Below, piece after piece: positions 34,334 to 43,873 of a stretch of DNA of 45,979 nucleotides. How positions within the stretch are numbered: the first letter of the stretch is position 1; each line of letters begins with the position of its first letter. Under the pieces are notes generated by a model that saw nothing but the letters and a program-made list of their open reading frames with translations, did not search any database and was not told the origin of the DNA. The DNA is taken from contig JAUIIQ010000001.1 in assembly GCA_030431585.1 (NCBI GenBank), forward strand, positions 71,878-117,856, in the 5' to 3' direction. Source of the DNA: Gammaproteobacteria bacterium (GTDB taxonomy: Bacteria; Pseudomonadota; Gammaproteobacteria; Pseudomonadales; Halieaceae). A program made the position numbers and the translations under genes.

Positions 34334-35173
34334 CTACAGGTCCAGGTCGCTGGCGTCATGGCGCTCGGGAACGCGCTCTTCCTCCGGCCCCCAGATGCGG
34401 TTGACGCGTTGCCCACGCTGCACGGCCGGACGGGCTTCGACATCCTGCGCCCAACGTAATACATGGGTATAGGATTTCACGTCGAGGAATTCCTGCGCGC
34501 CGTAGATTTCACCGGTAATCAGAGCGCCGTACCAGGGCCAGGTCGCCATGTCGGCAATAGTGTATTCATCGCCGGCCAGCCAGGGTACCTGCGCCAGGCG
34601 CTTGTCGAGGACGTCCAGTTGGCGTTTGACCTCCATGGTGAAACGGTTGATCGGGTATTCCCATTTTTCCGGTGCGTAGGCATAGAAGTGACCGAAGCCT
34701 CCGCCGAGATAGGGTGCGCTGCCCATCTGCCAGAACAGCCAGGACAGGCACTCTCCGCGGTTGGCACCGGTGGGAAGGAATGCTCCGAACTTGTCCGCCA
34801 GGTACAGCAGGATGGCGCCGGATTCAAACACGCGGGTGGGCGGATTGGTGCTGTGATCGACCAGCGCGGGAATCTTTGAATTGGGGTTGGCCGCAACAAA
34901 ACCGCTGCTGAACTGCTCTCCTTCCATTATGTTGATGGTGTAGGCGTCGTATTCAGCCCCCTCAATGCCCAGCGCCAGGAGTTCCTCCAGCAACACGGTC
35001 ACCTTGATGCCATTGGGCGTGGCCAGGGAATACAGTTGCAGGGGGTGCTTGCCTACCGGCATGTCCTTGTCGTGGGTAGGGCCGGAGACCGGACGGTTGA
35101 TGTTGGCAAATTTGCCTTCGCCTTCACCGTCCCATTGCCACACTTTGGGTGGTACGTAGCTGTTGTCAGCCAT
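34334..35173 (-). CDS. yghU: Glutathione S-transferase, YghU type
   Basis: The 279-residue product matches the Nu-class YghU/YfcG GST group. An N-terminal extension (YVPPKVWQWDGEGEGKFANI, about 6-25) precedes the thioredoxin-like domain with LYSLATPNGIKVTVLLEELL. Glutathione is bound by NPNSKIPALVDH and FESGAILLYLADKFG, and the helical domain carries YTIADMATWPWYG. In E. coli YghU binds two glutathione molecules and has disulfide-bond oxidoreductase and peroxidase activity. It overlaps no gene but is 2 bp after a crotonase gene on the same strand. It is the third GST in the window. Confidence 0.93.
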   Translation of the reverse strand: MADNSYVPPKVWQWDGEGEGKFANINRPVSGPTHDKDMPVGKHPLQLYSLATPNGIKVTVLLEELLALGIEGAEYDAYTINIMEGEQFSSGFVAANPNSKIPALVDHSTNPPTRVFESGAILLYLADKFGAFLPTGANRGECLSWLFWQMGSAPYLGGGFGHFYAYAPEKWEYPINRFTMEVKRQLDVLDKRLAQVPWLAGDEYTIADMATWPWYGALITGEIYGAQEFLDVKSYTHVLRWAQDVEARPAVQRGQRVNRIWGPEEERVPERHDASDLDL

Positions 35174-35175
35174 AG

Positions 35176-36000
35176 TCAGATGTCCTTCAGTTCGTCAAAC
35201 GAGTTGATGGTGCGCGGTGCGTACTGTGCCCTGCGTCCCTCCATGGCAGACATCACCGCTTCCATCTGGTTGCCCTTGGCGATGATCTGGCCCTGCAGTT
35301 TCTCTTCCAGGCGCAGCCCGGCGACGTCATCGCCGTGCCAGCTGTTGTCCAGCAGGTATTTGCCCAGGGTGATCGCGTCGGGGCTGCGGCTCGCGATATC
35401 GCCGGCCATGGTTAATGCGGCGGCCACGGGGTCTTCCTCAATGCGCGTTACCAGGCCGAGCGCCTGTGCTTCCTCTGCTTCTACGACCCGCCCGGTAAAG
35501 GTGAGTTCCTTGGCCACGTCCAGCCGCACCAGGTCGCGCAGGGTCTGGGAGGCAGACATGTCGGGGATCAAACCCCACTTGATCTCCATAACCGACAATT
35601 TGGTATCCGGGCTCGCCAGGCGTATATCCGCGCCCATCGCAATCTGTAAGCCGCCACCATAAGCGACTCCGTGCAGGGCGCAGATCACCGGCACCGGCAC
35701 GGACCGCCAGACATAGGCCGGGCTCTGGTAGTAGTTGGGCCAGAAGCCACCTCGACCTTCGCCGAAGAAATCACCACCTGTGCCGCCCCCGGCAAAGTTC
35801 TCAAGATCCAGGCCCGCGCAGAAGCCCCGGCCTTCACCGGACAGCACCACGGCACGTACGTCTTTGTTCTTTGCTACCTCGTGGCCCGCGGCAATAATGG
35901 CATCGAACATCCCCCAACTAAGGGCGTTCATTTTTTCCGGCCGGTTGAGTCGCACATGGGCAACGTGTTCCTCAACGTGAATTGTGACCAGTTCGGGCAT
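35176..36000 (-). CDS. Crotonase/enoyl-CoA hydratase family protein
   Basis: The 274-residue product has the crotonase fold. The CoA-binding/oxyanion blocks are GRGFCAGLDLENFAGGG (about 58-75) and ALHGVAYGGGLQIAMGADIR (about 108-127). A long Gly-rich insertion (GGGTGGDFFGEGRGG) follows the first oxyanion strand. The catalytic-acid region reads SVMEIKWGLIPDMS. Members hydrate enoyl-CoA or catalyse other CoA-ester reactions, and the insertion makes the exact reaction uncertain. It is upstream of the GST and retropepsin genes on the minus strand and divergent from the formaldehyde dehydrogenase gene, with a 194-bp gap. Confidence 0.9.
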   Translation of the reverse strand: MPELVTIHVEEHVAHVRLNRPEKMNALSWGMFDAIIAAGHEVAKNKDVRAVVLSGEGRGFCAGLDLENFAGGGTGGDFFGEGRGGFWPNYYQSPAYVWRSVPVPVICALHGVAYGGGLQIAMGADIRLASPDTKLSVMEIKWGLIPDMSASQTLRDLVRLDVAKELTFTGRVVEAEEAQALGLVTRIEEDPVAAALTMAGDIASRSPDAITLGKYLLDNSWHGDDVAGLRLEEKLQGQIIAKGNQMEAVMSAMEGRRAQYAPRTINSFDELKDI

Positions 36001-36194
36001 TGCAAGTCTCCAGAGTGTTAGCGAGCAAGTGCAGAGTATAACCGCAAAAAGACCATGTAATCAGTGCACACTGAATGTGTCGGCCAAAGCGCCACCGAGC
36101 TGGCAGGCAACGCAATCGAAATGCAAGGTTTCCCTGTTGCGCCTCGGCTGTTTTAATTGCACTGTGCCAATTCATCCAAAACGGGGAACAGGAA

Positions 36195-37301
36195 ATGAAA
36201 ACACGCGCAGCTGTCGCTTTTGGCGCAGGTAAACCGCTGGAAGTTGTGGAAGTTGATCTGGAGGGGCCTCGCTCCGGTGAAGTGCTGGTGGAGATGAAGG
36301 CAACGGGCGTCTGTCATACCGATGCATTTACCCTGTCAGGCGATGACCCCGAGGGAGCGTTCCCCGCTATCCTCGGACACGAGGGCGCTGGCGTAGTGGT
36401 GGATGTGGGGCCGGGGGTGACCAGCCTCAAGCCCGGTGATCATGTTATTCCCCTGTACACTCCGGAATGCCGTGAGTGCGACTTTTGCCTGCACCCCAAA
36501 ACCAACCTGTGTCAGTCGATTCGTGAAACCCAGGGGCAGGGTGTGATGCCTGATGGCAGCAGCCGTTTCTCGCTGGATGGCAAGCCCATCCTGCACTACA
36601 TGGGCTGTTCAACGTTCTCCAACTACACGGTAATGCCGGAAATAGCGCTGGCGAAAGTTCGCTCCGATGCGCCCTTCGACAAAATCTGCTACATCGGTTG
36701 CGGCGTCACCACCGGCATTGGCGCGGTTGCGTTCACCATGAAGGTGGAGCCCGGCTCCACCGTCGCGGTATGGGGCCTGGGCGGCATTGGCCTGAATGTG
36801 ATCCAGGGTGCAAAAATGGTGGGCGCCTCACGCATCATCGGTGTCGATATCAATCCTGACAAGGTCGCTCTGGCGAAGCAGTTTGGCATGACTGACTTTG
36901 TGAATCCCAAAGACGTGGATGACGTGGTAGGGCACCTGGTGGAAATCACCGGCGGTGGCCTGGACTACACCTTCGAGTGTATCGGTAACGTCAATACCAT
37001 GCGTCAGGCGTTGGAGGCCTGCCACAAAGGCTGGGGCGAGAGCTGCATTATTGGCGTTGCCGGTGCCGGCCAGGAGATATCCACGCGGCCTTTCCAACTG
37101 GTTACGGGACGCAGTTGGAGAGGCACAGCATTTGGCGGCGCCCGTGGCCGCACCGATGTGCCGAAAATCGTCGACTGGTATATGGATGGACGCATCAATA
37201 TAGATGACCTGATCACGCATACCATGCCACTGGACGATATCAACAAGGCTTTCGACCTGATGCATTCCGGCGAAAGCATTCGCTCTGTCGTGCTGTACTG
37301 A
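36195..37301 (+). CDS. frmA: S-(hydroxymethyl)glutathione dehydrogenase / class III alcohol dehydrogenase
   Basis: The 368-residue zinc enzyme oxidises the spontaneous formaldehyde-glutathione adduct to S-formylglutathione with NAD+; it also reduces S-nitrosoglutathione. The catalytic-zinc ligands are Cys40, His62-Glu63 and a Cys in the [11 protein letters not shown] region. The structural-zinc cysteines are Cys92, Cys95, Cys98 and Cys106. The Rossmann motif is [15 protein letters not shown] is just before the ATG at 36195; the open frame continues to 36075 without a family match. It is the first gene of a seven-gene run for formaldehyde and formate oxidation. No FrmR-type repressor gene is adjacent. 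Confidence 0.96.
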   Translation: MKTRAAVAFGAGKPLEVVEVDLEGPRSGEVLVEMKATGVCHTDAFTLSGDDPEGAFPAILGHEGAGVVVDVGPGVTSLKPGDHVIPLYTPECRECDFCLHPKTNLCQSIRETQGQGVMPDGSSRFSLDGKPILHYMGCSTFSNYTVMPEIALAKVRSDAPFDKICYIGCGVTTGIGAVAFTMKVEPGSTVAVWGLGGIGLNVIQGAKMVGASRIIGVDINPDKVALAKQFGMTDFVNPKDVDDVVGHLVEITGGGLDYTFECIGNVNTMRQALEACHKGWGESCIIGVAGAGQEISTRPFQLVTGRSWRGTAFGGARGRTDVPKIVDWYMDGRINIDDLITHTMPLDDINKAFDLMHSGESIRSVVLY

Positions 37302-37305
37302 GGAG

Positions 37306-38151
37306 ATGGCATTGGAAAAAGTTGCTGAAAACCGGTGCTTTGGTGGCCGCCAACTGCGCTATCGCCATGCCTCGCAGGCCCTGGGCTGTGATATGCAGTT
37401 CTCTATTTATCTGCCGCCGCAGGCAGAAGACGCTGCTGTGCCTGTGCTGTACTGGCTCTCTGGCCTTACCTGCACGGACGAAAACTTTGTACACAAGGCC
37501 GGCGCCCAGCGTTATGCCGCGGAGCATGGCATCGCGGTGATTGCGCCCGACACCAGCCCACGGGGTGAAGGCGTACCTGATGACCCGGAAGGCGACTGGG
37601 ACTTTGGCCTGGGAGCAGGGTTCTATGTGAATGCCACGGAGCAACCCTGGGCCGCCCATTACAATATGTATGATTACGTGGCCAGTGAGTTGCCAGCACT
37701 GGCGGGTGCCAACTTCCCGCTGGACAGCGCTCGCGCGGCCATTTCTGGCCACTCCATGGGAGGGCACGGGGCGCTTACCATTGCCCTGAAGAGCCCGGGG
37801 CGTTACCGGTCTGTCTCGGCGTTTGCGCCCATCTCATCGCCTCTGAACTGCCCCTGGGGCGAAAAAGCGCTGAGCGCCTACCTGGGTGAGGACCGGCTTG
37901 AGTGGGAAAATTACGACAGCTGCGTGCTGTTGCGCAGGGCCGCCGAGCAGCTGCCCATGCTGGTGGATCAGGGTGATGCGGATGACTTCCTGCGTGAGCA
38001 GCTCAAACCGGAGCTGTTGCAGCAAGCGGCCTCCGACGTGCAGTATCCCCTGCAACTACGCATGCAGGCAGGATACGATCACAGCTACTTTTTCATTGCC
38101 AGTTTTATCGGGGAGCATATCGCCTTTCACGCTTCCCACTTACAGGCGTAG
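37306..38151 (+). CDS. frmB: S-formylglutathione hydrolase
   Basis: The 281-residue alpha/beta hydrolase (esterase D family) splits S-formylglutathione into formate and glutathione. The nucleophile is Ser150 in [14 protein letters not shown]. The family block [20 protein letters not shown] (about 50-69), an Asp in [11 protein letters not shown] and a His in [12 protein letters not shown] complete the catalytic set. The start is 4 bp after the frmA stop, so the two are translationally coupled. Its product, formate, is the substrate of the formate dehydrogenase encoded downstream. Confidence 0.96.
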   Translation: MALEKVAENRCFGGRQLRYRHASQALGCDMQFSIYLPPQAEDAAVPVLYWLSGLTCTDENFVHKAGAQRYAAEHGIAVIAPDTSPRGEGVPDDPEGDWDFGLGAGFYVNATEQPWAAHYNMYDYVASELPALAGANFPLDSARAAISGHSMGGHGALTIALKSPGRYRSVSAFAPISSPLNCPWGEKALSAYLGEDRLEWENYDSCVLLRRAAEQLPMLVDQGDADDFLREQLKPELLQQAASDVQYPLQLRMQAGYDHSYFFIASFIGEHIAFHASHLQA

Positions 38152-38157
38152 CTGGCA

Positions 38158-38184
38158 GGCCCGATGGCGGCGCGCCGTCAGGCC
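38158..38184 (+). promoter_or_regulatory. Intercistronic hairpin between frmB and fdsG
   Basis: GGCC-x-GATGGCG and CGCCGTC-x-GGCC form an 11-bp G/C stem with one mismatch, one G-T pair and a 3-nt loop. There is no T-run. It fills the 67-bp gap in an otherwise tightly packed operon and may mark an mRNA processing or stability boundary. Confidence 0.55.
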
Positions 38185-38218
38185 ATAATGCCAACTGGAC
38201 GCCAGGAGGAATAAGCGC

Positions 38219-38692
38219 GTGGATCCGCAACGATTGCTCGCACAGCTGCTTTGTCAATACGAGGGTATGCCCGGTGGTTTGCTGCCGCTGTTGCAGGCCA
38301 TCCAGGAGGACTTCGGCTTCATTCCGCGCGAGTCTGTGCCCGCTATCGCCCAGGTGATGAACCTCTCCGCGGCGGAAGTGCACGGTGTTATCAGCTTCTA
38401 TCATGACCTGAGAACGGAGGAAGCGGGTCGCCATACCTTGCAGATATGCTGCGCCGAATCCTGCCAGGCCGCCGGCGGCAGGGCTCTGGAAGCGCGAGCG
38501 CAGGAGGTGCTGGGCATAGGCTTTGGCGAGACCACCGGCGACGGCGCAGTTACGCTTGAGGCAGTCTATTGCCTGGGCAATTGTGCCTGCTCGCCATCGC
38601 TGCGCATCGGCAACAACACGTGGGCGCGGGTAGATACAGCGCTACTGGACTCGCTGATAGCGCAACTGCGCAGCGCTGAGGTGTTGTCTTGA
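38219..38692 (+). CDS. fdsG: NAD-dependent formate dehydrogenase gamma subunit
   Basis: The 157-residue product is NuoE-like and carries a [2Fe-2S] cluster: Cys77-x4-Cys82 and Cys118-x3-Cys122. It takes part in electron transfer between formate oxidation and NAD+ reduction in the soluble molybdenum formate dehydrogenase. The GTG start at 38219 follows AGGAGGA by 8 bases. The stop overlaps the start of the beta subunit gene (TTGA), so translation is coupled. Gene order G-B-A-C-D is that of fds operons such as in Cupriavidus. Confidence 0.95.
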   Translation: MDPQRLLAQLLCQYEGMPGGLLPLLQAIQEDFGFIPRESVPAIAQVMNLSAAEVHGVISFYHDLRTEEAGRHTLQICCAESCQAAGGRALEARAQEVLGIGFGETTGDGAVTLEAVYCLGNCACSPSLRIGNNTWARVDTALLDSLIAQLRSAEVLS

Positions 38693-40215
38693 CCACGCGG
38701 TATTTCATACCGCGTGACACCACCGCGCTGGCAGTGGGCGCGCAGAGTGTGGCTGATGCCTTGAGTCAGGCCCTGCAAGGCCAGGAGGATGTGACCATTG
38801 TGCGCAACGGGTCGCGCGGCGCGTTCTGGCTGGAGCCATTACTGGAGATTGAGCGAAACGGTGAGCGGGTGGGCTTTGGCCCGGTGTCGGTCGCTGATGT
38901 ACCGACTATCCTCGCCCTGGGTCCGTCAGATCAGGCTGGCCATCCGCTGTACCTGGGCCCTGTGGAGGCCCACCCCTGGTTTGCCGGCCAGCAACGCCTG
39001 ACCTTCGCCCGGGCGGGCCTGGACGACCCCTTGTGTCTGGAAGCTTACCTGGCCCGTCATGGTTTCGATGGCCTGGAGCATGCCGTGCACCTGCCGCAGG
39101 CTGACATTGTTGACGAGATCACCCGCTCCGGCCTGCGTGGCCGTGGCGGCGCGGCGTTTCCGGCCGGCATCAAGTGGCGGACGGTGATGGAAGCAGCAGG
39201 CGATGAAAAGTATGTCGTTTGTAACGCCGACGAGGGTGACTCAGGCACCTTCGCCGACCGCCTGCTGATGGAGGCAGACCCGTACCAACTGATAGAGGGC
39301 ATGGCCATTGCGGGCGTCGCTGTGGGTGCCAGGCAGGGTTATATCTACCTGCGGTCCGAGTACCCTCACGCCTGGGACGTTCTGCACAAAGCCATTGCCA
39401 AGGCAGAGGCGGCGGGGTATCTCGGTGAGGGTATCTGCGACAGCGACAAGCATTTCCACCTTGAGTTGCGCCTGGGGGCAGGGGCCTATATCTGCGGCGA
39501 AGAAACCGCCTTGCTGGAGAGCCTGGAAGGGCGCCGCGGCATGGTGCGCGCGAAGCCGCCACTGCCCGCTCACCAGGGCCTGTTTGGCAAGCCGACTGTG
39601 GTCAACAACGTGCTTACACTTGCCGCGACAAGCAGCATCATGGCCGACGGGGCCGAGGCCTATGCCGCCCTGGGTGCGGCACGCTCACTGGGGACGCTCA
39701 CGGTGCAACTGGCGGGCAATATTCGCCGCGGTGGGCTGGTGGAAGTGCCCTACGGAATGAGCCTGCGGGAGCTGATAGAACAGTTTGGCGGCGGCACCCG
39801 CTCGGGGCGACCTGTGCGGGCGATACAGGTGGGCGGCCCGCTGGGCGCGTATCTTCCCGAGTCACTCTGGGATACGCCACTGGACTATGAGGCCATGGCC
39901 GCCGTGGGCGGCATGCTTGGTCATGGTGGTGTGGTGGTGTTTGACGATACTGTGGATATGGCGGAGCAGGCACGCTTTGCGATGGCCTTCTGTGCGCAGG
40001 AGTCCTGCGGCAAATGCACCCCCTGCCGTGTCGGTTCGGTGCGCGGGGTTGAAGTGATTGACCGCATCATTGCCAGGGAAGAGCCCGAGCAGAATATCGA
40101 CCTGTTGCACGACCTCTGCGACACCATGGAGGCAGCCTCTTTGTGCGCTATGGGAGGGCTTACGCCGCATCCGGTGCGCAGTGCGTTGCGGCACTTTCCA
40201 CAGGACTTCAACTGA
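38689..40215 (+). CDS. fdsB: NAD-dependent formate dehydrogenase beta subunit
   Basis: The 508-residue NuoF-like diaphorase subunit binds FMN, NADH and a [4Fe-4S] cluster. An N-terminal thioredoxin-like extension (about 1-110) is fused to the NuoF-type core. The FMN/NADH region starts with GLRGRGGAAFPAGIKW (about 148-163), then VVCNADEGDSGTFADR and GAGAYICGEETALLESLEG. The cluster ligands lie in SCGKCTPCRVG near residue 440, with a further Cys in AASLCAMGG. The start codon is a TTG overlapping the fdsG stop by 4 bases. It passes electrons to NAD+. The next gene starts 11 bp later. Confidence 0.96.
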   Translation: MTTRYFIPRDTTALAVGAQSVADALSQALQGQEDVTIVRNGSRGAFWLEPLLEIERNGERVGFGPVSVADVPTILALGPSDQAGHPLYLGPVEAHPWFAGQQRLTFARAGLDDPLCLEAYLARHGFDGLEHAVHLPQADIVDEITRSGLRGRGGAAFPAGIKWRTVMEAAGDEKYVVCNADEGDSGTFADRLLMEADPYQLIEGMAIAGVAVGARQGYIYLRSEYPHAWDVLHKAIAKAEAAGYLGEGICDSDKHFHLELRLGAGAYICGEETALLESLEGRRGMVRAKPPLPAHQGLFGKPTVVNNVLTLAATSSIMADGAEAYAALGAARSLGTLTVQLAGNIRRGGLVEVPYGMSLRELIEQFGGGTRSGRPVRAIQVGGPLGAYLPESLWDTPLDYEAMAAVGGMLGHGGVVVFDDTVDMAEQARFAMAFCAQESCGKCTPCRVGSVRGVEVIDRIIAREEPEQNIDLLHDLCDTMEAASLCAMGGLTPHPVRSALRHFPQDFN

Positions 40216-40226
40216 GGCTTAGCGTC

Positions 40227-43076
40227 ATGTTGCACTATTACGAACCGCAAAAGGACTTTGGTACGCCTGCCGCGCAGTCTGCAGAGCAGGTGTCATTGAC
40301 CGTGGATGGCGTGACGCTGGAGGTACCTGCCGGTACATCGGTGATGCGCGCGGCAGCGCTGGTGGGTGTGAAGGTGCCAAAACTGTGCGCCACGGATGCG
40401 CTGCAGCCCTTCGGGTCCTGTCGGGTATGCCTCGTTGAAATAGCTGGCCGCAGGGGCTTTCCCGCATCCTGCACAACACCTGTCGAAGAGGGCATGCAGG
40501 TGCAGACACAAACCCCGGCGCTGGCAAAACTGCGTCGTGGGGTGATGGAGCTGTATATTTCCGATCACCCGCTGGACTGTCTCACCTGTGCCACCAACGG
40601 TGACTGCGAGTTGCAGGACACCGCCGGAGAGGTGGGACTGCGCAATGTACGCTACGGCTTTGACGGCGCCAACCATCTGGCGGCGAGCAAGGATTCCAGC
40701 AACCCCTATTTCACCTTTGATCCGGCAAAGTGCATTGTGTGCTCGCGCTGCGTGCGAGCCTGCGAGGAAACACAGGGCACCTTTGCCCTGACCATCGAGG
40801 GACGCGGCTTCGATTCCGTTGTCAGCGCCGGGGGCGTTGATTTTATCGACTCGGAATGTGTTTCCTGCGGCGCCTGCGTCGACGCGTGCCCCACGGCCAC
40901 GCTCACTGAAAACAGTATTATCGAGCAGGGCATTCCCGAGCATACGGTTACCACCACCTGCGCCTACTGCGGCGTGGGTTGTGGTTTTCGCGCAGAGCTG
41001 CGCGGCAATACGGTTGTGCGCATGACCCCGTGGAAGGACGGCAAGGCCAATGAGGGACACGCCTGCGTTAAAGGGCGTTTTGCCTTTGGTTACGCCACAC
41101 ACCCGGACCGGGTTACCACGCCAATGATTCGCGACAGCACTGATCAACCCTGGCGGCAGGTGGACTGGGATGAGGCCGTGAGCTTTGCGGCGGCGCGTTT
41201 TCGCCAGATTCAGGAGCAGCACGGTCGCAACAGTATTGGCGCTATCAGCTCCAGTCGTTGTACCAATGAAGAAGTCTACCTGGTGCAAAAACTGGTACGC
41301 GCGGGCTTTGGCAACAACAACATCGACACCTGCGCGCGGGTCTGCCATTCGCCTACCGGCTACGGCCTGAAGACAACGTTGGGAGAATCGGCGGGCACGC
41401 AAACGTTTGCCTCGGTGGAACAGGCGGACGTGATCATTGTTATGGGCGCCAACCCAACGGAGGCGCACCCTGTGTTTGGCTCGCGCCTGAAGAAACGGCT
41501 GCGCCAGGGAGCGAGGCTGATCGTGATCGACCCGCGCAAGATCGAGCTGGTGGATGCCCCGCATATCCAGGCTGATTATCATCTGCCCGTCAACCCGGGT
41601 GCCAACGTGGCGGTACTCAATGCCATGGCGCATGTGATTGTCAGCGAAAACCTGCATGACGAGGCGTTTATTGCCCAGCGCTGCGAGGCGTCAGCTTTCG
41701 AGGACTGGCGAGCCTTTATCAGCGATGTGTCAAACTCGCCTGAGGCGCTGGCTGCAGCCAGCGGGGTTGACGCGGCTGAGCTGCGTGCCGCCGCGCGTCT
41801 TTATGCCACCGCCGCTACCGGCGCGATCTACTACGGGCTGGGGGTAACGGAGCACAGTCAGGGCTCCACCGCGGTGATGGCCATTGCCAACCTGGCGATG
41901 CTGACCGGCAACCTGGGCCGTGAGGGAGTGGGTGTGAATCCGCTGCGCGGCCAGAACAACGTGCAGGGTGCCTGTGACATGGGTTCCTTTCCGCATGAAC
42001 TACCCGGCTATCGCCATCTCTCCGACGTCACCACGCGTGCAGACTTTGAGCAAGCCTGGCAGGTTGAACTGGACCCGGAACCCGGCCTGCGCATACCGAA
42101 TATGTTTGACGCGGCGGTGGATGGGGATTTCCGCGGCTTGTACATCCAGGGCGAGGATGTGGCGCAGTCAGATCCCAATACGCAGCATGTGGAGGCCGCC
42201 CTGGCAGCGCTGGATTGTCTGGTGGTGCAGGACATCTTCCTCAACGAAACCGCCAAGTTTGCCCACGTGTTTCTGCCTGGCGCATCCTTTCTGGAAAAGG
42301 ACGGCACCTTCACCAACGCCGAGCGCCGTATCTCGCGTGTGCGCAAGGTGATGCCGCCCATGTCGGGTAAAGCCGACTGGGAGGCAACGCAGGCTTTTGC
42401 CCAGGCGCTTGGCTGCAGCATGGACTACGCGCATCCCTCGCAGATCATGGACGAGATTGCCAGCCTGACTCCCACGTTCTCTGGCGTGAGTTACGCCCTG
42501 CTGGATGAGCAGGGCAGCGTGCAGTGGCCCTGTAATGACAGTGCCGCAACCGGGACTTCCACCATGCATGTGGACAGCTTCGTGCGCGGTGAGGGTTACT
42601 TCGCCCTGACCGAATACGTGCCCACGGAGGAACGCGCCAATCGGCGCTTTCCGTTATTGCTCACCACCGGGCGGATTCTCAGCCAGTACAATGTGGGTGC
42701 GCAAACACGGCGCACCGACAACTCTACCTGGCATGCCGAGGATGTGTTGGAAATTCACGCTCATGATGCGCAGGAACGGGGTTTGAAAGACGGCGACTGG
42801 GCTGGCATTCAGAGTCGAGTGGGCAGCACCGTGCTGCGGACCAGAATATCTGACCGCGTCAAGCCGGGTGTTGTGTATACCACCTTCCATCACCCGGTAT
42901 CGGGCGCTAATGTGGTGACCACCGACAACTCTGACTGGGCTACCAACTGCCCCGAGTACAAGGTGACCGCCGTGCAGGCCAGTAAGGTTACGGAGCCCTC
43001 CGCCTGGCAATCACGACAGCGGGAATTTGACCATCGCCAGCGGCAGTTCCTGCAACAGGCCACGGTGAATGACTGA
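40227..43076 (+). CDS. fdsA: Formate dehydrogenase alpha (catalytic, molybdopterin) subunit, Cys type
   Basis: The 949-residue subunit oxidises formate to CO2 at a bis-MGD molybdenum centre. The N-terminus carries a NuoG-like [2Fe-2S] domain (FGSCRVCLVEIAG), a His-Cys3 cluster region, two [4Fe-4S] ferredoxin-type motifs (CIVCSRCVRACEE and CVSCGACVDACP) and the CAYCGVGCGF cluster motif. The metal ligand is Cys373 in DTCARVCHSPTGYG, so this is a cysteine, not selenocysteine, enzyme. The ATG at 40227 is used; the upstream open frame overlaps fdsB. It overlaps the FdhD gene by 8 bases. It forms the FdsABG(D) complex. Confidence 0.97.
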   Translation: MLHYYEPQKDFGTPAAQSAEQVSLTVDGVTLEVPAGTSVMRAAALVGVKVPKLCATDALQPFGSCRVCLVEIAGRRGFPASCTTPVEEGMQVQTQTPALAKLRRGVMELYISDHPLDCLTCATNGDCELQDTAGEVGLRNVRYGFDGANHLAASKDSSNPYFTFDPAKCIVCSRCVRACEETQGTFALTIEGRGFDSVVSAGGVDFIDSECVSCGACVDACPTATLTENSIIEQGIPEHTVTTTCAYCGVGCGFRAELRGNTVVRMTPWKDGKANEGHACVKGRFAFGYATHPDRVTTPMIRDSTDQPWRQVDWDEAVSFAAARFRQIQEQHGRNSIGAISSSRCTNEEVYLVQKLVRAGFGNNNIDTCARVCHSPTGYGLKTTLGESAGTQTFASVEQADVIIVMGANPTEAHPVFGSRLKKRLRQGARLIVIDPRKIELVDAPHIQADYHLPVNPGANVAVLNAMAHVIVSENLHDEAFIAQRCEASAFEDWRAFISDVSNSPEALAAASGVDAAELRAAARLYATAATGAIYYGLGVTEHSQGSTAVMAIANLAMLTGNLGREGVGVNPLRGQNNVQGACDMGSFPHELPGYRHLSDVTTRADFEQAWQVELDPEPGLRIPNMFDAAVDGDFRGLYIQGEDVAQSDPNTQHVEAALAALDCLVVQDIFLNETAKFAHVFLPGASFLEKDGTFTNAERRISRVRKVMPPMSGKADWEATQAFAQALGCSMDYAHPSQIMDEIASLTPTFSGVSYALLDEQGSVQWPCNDSAATGTSTMHVDSFVRGEGYFALTEYVPTEERANRRFPLLLTTGRILSQYNVGAQTRRTDNSTWHAEDVLEIHAHDAQERGLKDGDWAGIQSRVGSTVLRTRISDRVKPGVVYTTFHHPVSGANVVTTDNSDWATNCPEYKVTAVQASKVTEPSAWQSRQREFDHRQRQFLQQATVND

Positions 43077-43857
43077 CGACACCGTGCCTGTCACCCGTTG
43101 CACATGGCACAACGGGGAGACGTTTACGGATAGCGACACCGTGGTGGTGGAGCGCCCGGTCGCGCTGGTTTATAACGGCATTTCGCATGCGGTGGTGATG
43201 GCGACGCCGTCTGATCTTGACGACCTTGCTCTTGGTTTCAGTCTTTCCGAGGGTATTCTCCAGAGCAGCCGGCAACTGCTGGGCCTGGATATACAACACC
43301 GTGAGCAGGGCATTGAAGTGGTCATGGAGATTACGGCGCAACCCTTTGCTGCCCTGAAGCAGCGCCGCCGCAACCTGACGGGCCGCAGCGGCTGCGGCCT
43401 GTGTGGTGTGGAATCACTGGAGCAGGCCATCGCTGACCCACGCCGGATCACTGCGGACGTTCGTTTCACTCACCAGGCACTGCAGCGCGCGCTGCAGGGT
43501 CTGGGGCTGGCACAGTCACTGAAACGCCTCACCGGCGGTGTACACGGCGCCGCCTGGTGTTGCCCAGACGGAGATATTCTGGATATTCGTGAGGATGTGG
43601 GGCGACACAACGCGCTGGACAAGCTGTTGGGTGCGCTTGCCAGAGAGCAGGCGGCGCCGGGCTTTATACTGCTCACCAGCCGCATTGGCTATGAAATGGT
43701 GGCCAAGGCGGCAGCCTGTAATGTGGCGGCAGTCGCGGCTGTGTCGGCGCCGACCTCGCTGGCTTTGCAGCAGGCCAGATCGGCGGGCATGACACTGGTC
43801 GGTTTCGCGCAACCGGGTCGGCAGGTTGTGTACTGCGGTGAACAGCGAATCAGCTGA
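43069..43857 (+). CDS. fdhD: Formate dehydrogenase accessory sulfurtransferase FdhD
   Basis: The 262-residue protein passes sulfur from a cysteine desulfurase to the molybdenum cofactor, which is needed for formate dehydrogenase activity. The sulfur-carrying pair is Cys109-x2-Cys112 in GRSGCGLCGVES. Later blocks GGVHGAAWCCPDGDILDIRE (about 155-174) and VGRHNALDKLLG match the family's cofactor-binding region. It starts within the last codons of fdsA and is called fdsC in fds operons. The ATG at 43069 is the natural start. Confidence 0.95.
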   Translation: MTDDTVPVTRCTWHNGETFTDSDTVVVERPVALVYNGISHAVVMATPSDLDDLALGFSLSEGILQSSRQLLGLDIQHREQGIEVVMEITAQPFAALKQRRRNLTGRSGCGLCGVESLEQAIADPRRITADVRFTHQALQRALQGLGLAQSLKRLTGGVHGAAWCCPDGDILDIREDVGRHNALDKLLGALAREQAAPGFILLTSRIGYEMVAKAAACNVAAVAAVSAPTSLALQQARSAGMTLVGFAQPGRQVVYCGEQRIS

Positions 43858-43873
43858 ATCGGGAGGGGTGGGC

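Noticed and set aside
41343-41345. Selenocysteine at the formate dehydrogenase active site
   Set aside because: The codon is TGC (cysteine), not TGA, so this is a cysteine-type enzyme.
40293-41657. 454-codon open frame on the minus strand
   Set aside because: It is antisense to fdsA, whose cofactor motifs are intact on the plus strand.
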